5,673 nt of DNA, taken from Sulfurimonas sp. GTDB lineage: Bacteria > Campylobacterota > Campylobacteria > Campylobacterales > Sulfurimonadaceae. The stretch covers positions 899-6,571 of the forward strand of contig NVXO02000020.1 of the NCBI GenBank assembly GCA_002733945.2, written 5' to 3'. Below are positions 3,912-5,673 of the stretch, one piece after another (within the stretch, counting starts at the first letter, position 1; every line of letters begins with the position of its first letter). The translations under genes and the position numbers were made by a program. The notes below the pieces were generated by a model that saw only the letters and a program-made list of their open reading frames with translations, was not told the DNA's origin and did not search any database.

Positions 3912-4499
3912 ATGACTATAAGCGAATATAGTGATTTTTATCACAACTTTTTTAAACCTGCTTATGCTGACTTAGTAGCAATTATTGCAGACAAACCACA
4001 ACAAATAATTTTTGAAATTGAAAATAGCTTTTCACATCTTATGGTTTATCATTCAACTGACCCAGAAATATCAACAGATGTTAAAAATGATAATCTAATA
4101 AAAGCACATAATCACTTAGTTCGTGCAACAATGGATTGTTATAAAATTCTTTGGACAGAACTATCGAATTTTCTAGATAAAATTTTAGAAAATAGTTCAT
4201 CAAGAGCATTTTCTTTTAATGATAGTGAATCTGAAATAATGAAAATTTGGAAAAACTTTAAAGAAAAAGCTGTATTAGCCAGAAAAGAAGAGATGAAAAG
4301 TGTTGGTGTTAATTATATAGAAACTATTAATCTTTATAAAGAAGCTGTAGACGAAGGCAGAGTCTTATTAGAAAAGTATGATTTTGATAAATCAAATAAA
4401 GTAAAAAGGTTTAATTTCTTTAATCTGTTAAAAAATCAAGGTCTTGGGTTTATGTTAGGAATAATTTCTGGAATAATAGCAACTTGGATAATGTCTTAA
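3912..4499 (+). CDS. Helical protein with C-terminal membrane anchor (195 aa)
   Basis: The ATG lies 3 bases after the upstream stop, with no strong ribosome binding site, so re-initiation is likely. Residues 1-155 are predicted mostly helical and soluble, with many aromatic and charged residues (for example HNFFKPAYADLVAI, 11-24; DCYKILWTELSNFLDKIL, 75-92; IMKIWKNFKEKAVLARKEEM, 109-128). A basic stretch with K160, K163, K165, R166 and K174 precedes a single C-terminal membrane helix (GLGFMLGIISGIIATWIM, 177-194). It should be tail-anchored with the helical body in the cytoplasm. No catalytic motif is seen and the family is not recognised. A membrane-tethered helical body next to a small basic partner would suit a toxin or abortive-infection effector, but this is inference from architecture and neighbourhood. 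Confidence 0.7.
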   Translation: MTISEYSDFYHNFFKPAYADLVAIIADKPQQIIFEIENSFSHLMVYHSTDPEISTDVKNDNLIKAHNHLVRATMDCYKILWTELSNFLDKILENSSSRAFSFNDSESEIMKIWKNFKEKAVLARKEEMKSVGVNYIETINLYKEAVDEGRVLLEKYDFDKSNKVKRFNFFNLLKNQGLGFMLGIISGIIATWIMS

Positions 4500-4500
4500 T

Positions 4501-4694
4501 TTAGGTTCTTTTTTAAAAGAACATCAAATCCTGATAAGGATTTACTTTTTAGTGTATTAAAAAAGAAAGATTTGTTTATCCCCTTGTGGGATGTTGATGC
4601 CCTTGCGGTACAAACGCCAAATCAGGTTTATTGGTGAGGCTAAAGCCACACATCCGGAGAGTAGGTTTTAGGATGTGCTCCTTTAGGTGCACCT
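4501..4694 (+). repeat. Large repeat block C (rearranged copy)
   Basis: The double hairpin (4505-4522, 4526-4543) is followed by AAAGATTTGTTTATCCCCTTGTGGGA, matching block A without its CGCCAAC. The block then differs: GATGCCCTTGCGGTACAAA (4596-4614, shared with 974-991) and a broken word ACGCCAA (4614-4620). After that come GTGAGGCTAAAGCCACAC (an interrupted palindrome), CACATCC (4649-4655) pairing with GGATGTG (4671-4677), and the GTGC..GCAC hairpin with GGTGCACC (4686-4693). It looks assembled from parts of the other copies. Its right edge abuts the truncated DUF4160 gene. Confidence 0.75.
4505..4551 (+). terminator. Double hairpin with T-run, copy C
   Basis: GTTCTTTT/AAAAGAAC is followed by AAATCCT-GATA-AGGATTT (4526-4543) and ACTTTTTA. 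It starts 6 bases after the stop of the 195-residue gene and is its likely transcription terminator. Confidence 0.65.
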
Positions 4695-4727
4695 TGATGT
4701 CAAAGAAGTTTTGGTATAACTATTCGT

Positions 4728-4955
4728 ATGTATCATGATGACCATCCTCCGATGCACATTCATGTTGAATATCAAGGTTATGTGGCTTTAATATCTATAG
4801 TTACGGGTGAAATTATTAAAGGTAATCTTCCTAAAAAAGCTTTTAAGCTTGTGAAAGAATGGGTTATAACCCACCAAAAAGAGCTAAATTATGACTGGGA
4901 ATTAGCACAGAAATTTGAGCCATTAGAAAAAATACAAGGAGCGGACAATGATTAA
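4728..4955 (+). CDS. DUF4160 protein, 5' end lost
   Basis: From the first ATG this reads 75 residues. It has the DUF4160 core: MYHDDHPPMHIHVEYQG (1-17, the family's D-H-x-P-P-x-x-H signature), ALISIVTGEIIKGNLP (20-35) and LNYDWELAQKFEPLEKI (53-69). Clear family sequence continues upstream in frame (RSFGITIR at 4704-4727), so the natural start lies further 5'. However, a TGA at 4695-4697 interrupts the frame and repeat block C ends at 4694. The first few codons have been replaced. No ribosome binding site precedes ATG 4728, so the gene is probably expressed poorly or not at all. DUF4160 genes usually stand before DUF2442 genes as a putative toxin-antitoxin pair; which member is toxic is not settled from the sequence. 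Confidence 0.75.
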   Translation: MYHDDHPPMHIHVEYQGYVALISIVTGEIIKGNLPKKAFKLVKEWVITHQKELNYDWELAQKFEPLEKIQGADND

Positions 4956-5217
4956 TCTTATTAAAATTGAGCCACAAGAGGGATATACTTTAAAACTATA
5001 TTTTTCGGATGCAACATATACAGTTTTAGATCTTTCTTATTTAATAGAGATAAAAACAGTACTGACAAAGTCATTGCAAGATAAAGATTACTTTCAATCG
5101 TGTTTCATAGATTTTGGAGCATTATGCTGGAAAAATGGACTAGAGCTTAGTGCAGAATCTTTATCTCAAAAAGCAAAACAAAGTAATACTCTTTGGCAAA
5201 CTAAAGAAGTGGCATAA
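4948..5217 (+). CDS. DUF2442 protein
   Basis: An 89-residue protein starts at an ATG that overlaps the DUF4160 stop by 8 bases, with GGAGC (4939-4943) as ribosome binding site. The N-terminal strand region (INLIKIEPQEGYTLKLYFSD, 2-21), the hydrophobic LDLSYLIE (27-34) and the C-terminal FGALCWKNGLELSAESL (56-72) follow the DUF2442 plan, where the 'G.L.W.NG..L....L' segment is the signature. The family is small and accompanies DUF4160 in many bacteria as a presumed toxin-antitoxin partner. The gene looks complete. With a damaged partner upstream, this could be an orphaned half of a module. A TAG follows the TAA directly. Confidence 0.8.
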   Translation: MINLIKIEPQEGYTLKLYFSDATYTVLDLSYLIEIKTVLTKSLQDKDYFQSCFIDFGALCWKNGLELSAESLSQKAKQSNTLWQTKEVA

Positions 5218-5260
5218 TAGCTACTAAAATTTACGAAGTAAAATCCTCTCATGGTACACA

Positions 5261-5673
5261 TTAGTATCAGTAATTTATGATATCTATAGAGTTACTAGCT
5301 TCAAACATATAAAATACAGTAGTAGATGGTGCTAGTAGTGATGGAACAGTAGAGATAGTAAAGGACACCTCAAAAGTACTAAGATATTGGAAAAGTAAGG
5401 ATTTTGATAGTTCTTTACTAAAACAAGGCTGGATGCCTGCTCATCCTACTCTTGTCTTAAAAAAAGAAGTGTATGAAAAGTATGGAAACTTTGATTTGGG
5501 TTTTAAGATAGCGGGTGACTATGACTTTATGCTGAGAGTGTTAAGTTCTGGCATAAAAGTAAAGTATATTCCTCAAGTTTTGTATAAGATGCGAGTTGGT
5601 GGAGAGAGTAACAAGAGTTTGAAAAATATCATCCGAAAAAGTCGTGAGGATTTACTAGCTTTGAAGAAAAATG
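5261..5673 (+). pseudogene. Degraded family-2 glycosyltransferase, runs off window
   Basis: The frame 5313-5672 carries the GT2 signature VVDGASSDGTVEIVK (5319-5363), then jumps to DTSKVLRYWKSKDFDSSLL, GWMPAHPTLVLKKEVYEKYG, AGDYDFMLRVL and MRVGGESNKSLKNI, all typical of the C-terminal half of WcaA-like sugar transferases. Between them roughly 75-80 codons of the usual protein are missing, including the region expected to hold the metal-binding DxD/SDD motif. Upstream of 5313 the family sequence is only traceable in shifting frames (SVIYD near 5267-5281, IE..LAS near 5288-5302, HIKY at 5306-5317) with small deletions and stops. It would have transferred sugars during LPS or capsule assembly; it is now inactive as far as visible. 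The 3' end lies outside the window. Confidence 0.75.

Noticed and set aside
2350..4694. Integron cassette array with attC sites
   Set aside because: The one-strand small-gene array and hairpin-rich repeats suggest it, but the repeats do not give a paired RYYYAAC / GTTRRRY core: the nearest words are CGCCAAC and GTTAGGG, each failing one position. No integrase is in the window. I keep it only as something to test.

Overview
This AT-rich window looks like Campylobacterota DNA, of the Sulfurimonas, Sulfurovum or Arcobacter type. The reasons are the strong A/T bias in third codon positions, -10 boxes behind T-rich tracts instead of clear -35 boxes, and protein families (a RelE-like pair, Panacea, DUF4160/DUF2442) written in that group's typical style. 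The genus is inferred; no rRNA or other marker gene is present. Every gene I can support lies on the + strand.

Layout. 23-232: two tiny membrane proteins. 382-916: a RelE/ParE-type toxin-antitoxin pair. 980-1282: the C-terminal cupin domain of a mannose-1-phosphate guanylyltransferase/mannose-6-phosphate isomerase, cut off from its catalytic N-terminal part. About 1279-1401: a short coding relic. 1453-2323: a Panacea (SocA-like) antitoxin gene and a partner that appears to have lost its 5' end. 2785-3467: an unrecognised small basic protein coupled to a DUF2335-like membrane protein. 3705-4499: another small basic protein followed by a helical, C-terminally membrane-anchored protein. 4728-5217: a DUF4160/DUF2442 pair whose first gene has lost its first codons. 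About 5261-5673: a degraded family-2 glycosyltransferase that runs off the end.

The gaps are filled by a related set of repeats. The parts are a 15-bp word (ACGCCAACAAAGATT and variants), paired hairpins with T-runs, a GC-richer palindromic block (TCCCCTT...AAGGGGA, then CTCGCTACGCTCACCGCG), and a tail with CACATCC...GGATGTG and GGTGCACC hairpins. The fullest blocks are 2350-2620, 3479-3655 and 4501-4694; shorter pieces lie at 297-311 and 960-991. In the middle hairpin three base pairs change together between copies while the GATA loop stays fixed, so the RNA (or single-stranded DNA) structure appears to be under selection.

The manC-type fragment and the broken glycosyltransferase suggest that this is an accessory patch inside or beside a surface-polysaccharide locus. 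Small paired genes, several of them toxin-antitoxin or toxin-antitoxin-like, have accumulated between recombining repeats, and truncated gene ends sit at or next to repeat edges. The two pairs at 2785-3467 and 3705-4499 have the same design (small basic protein, then a protein with a C-terminal membrane part) and are the best candidates here for undescribed toxin-antitoxin or phage-defence modules. That role is inferred from context only.
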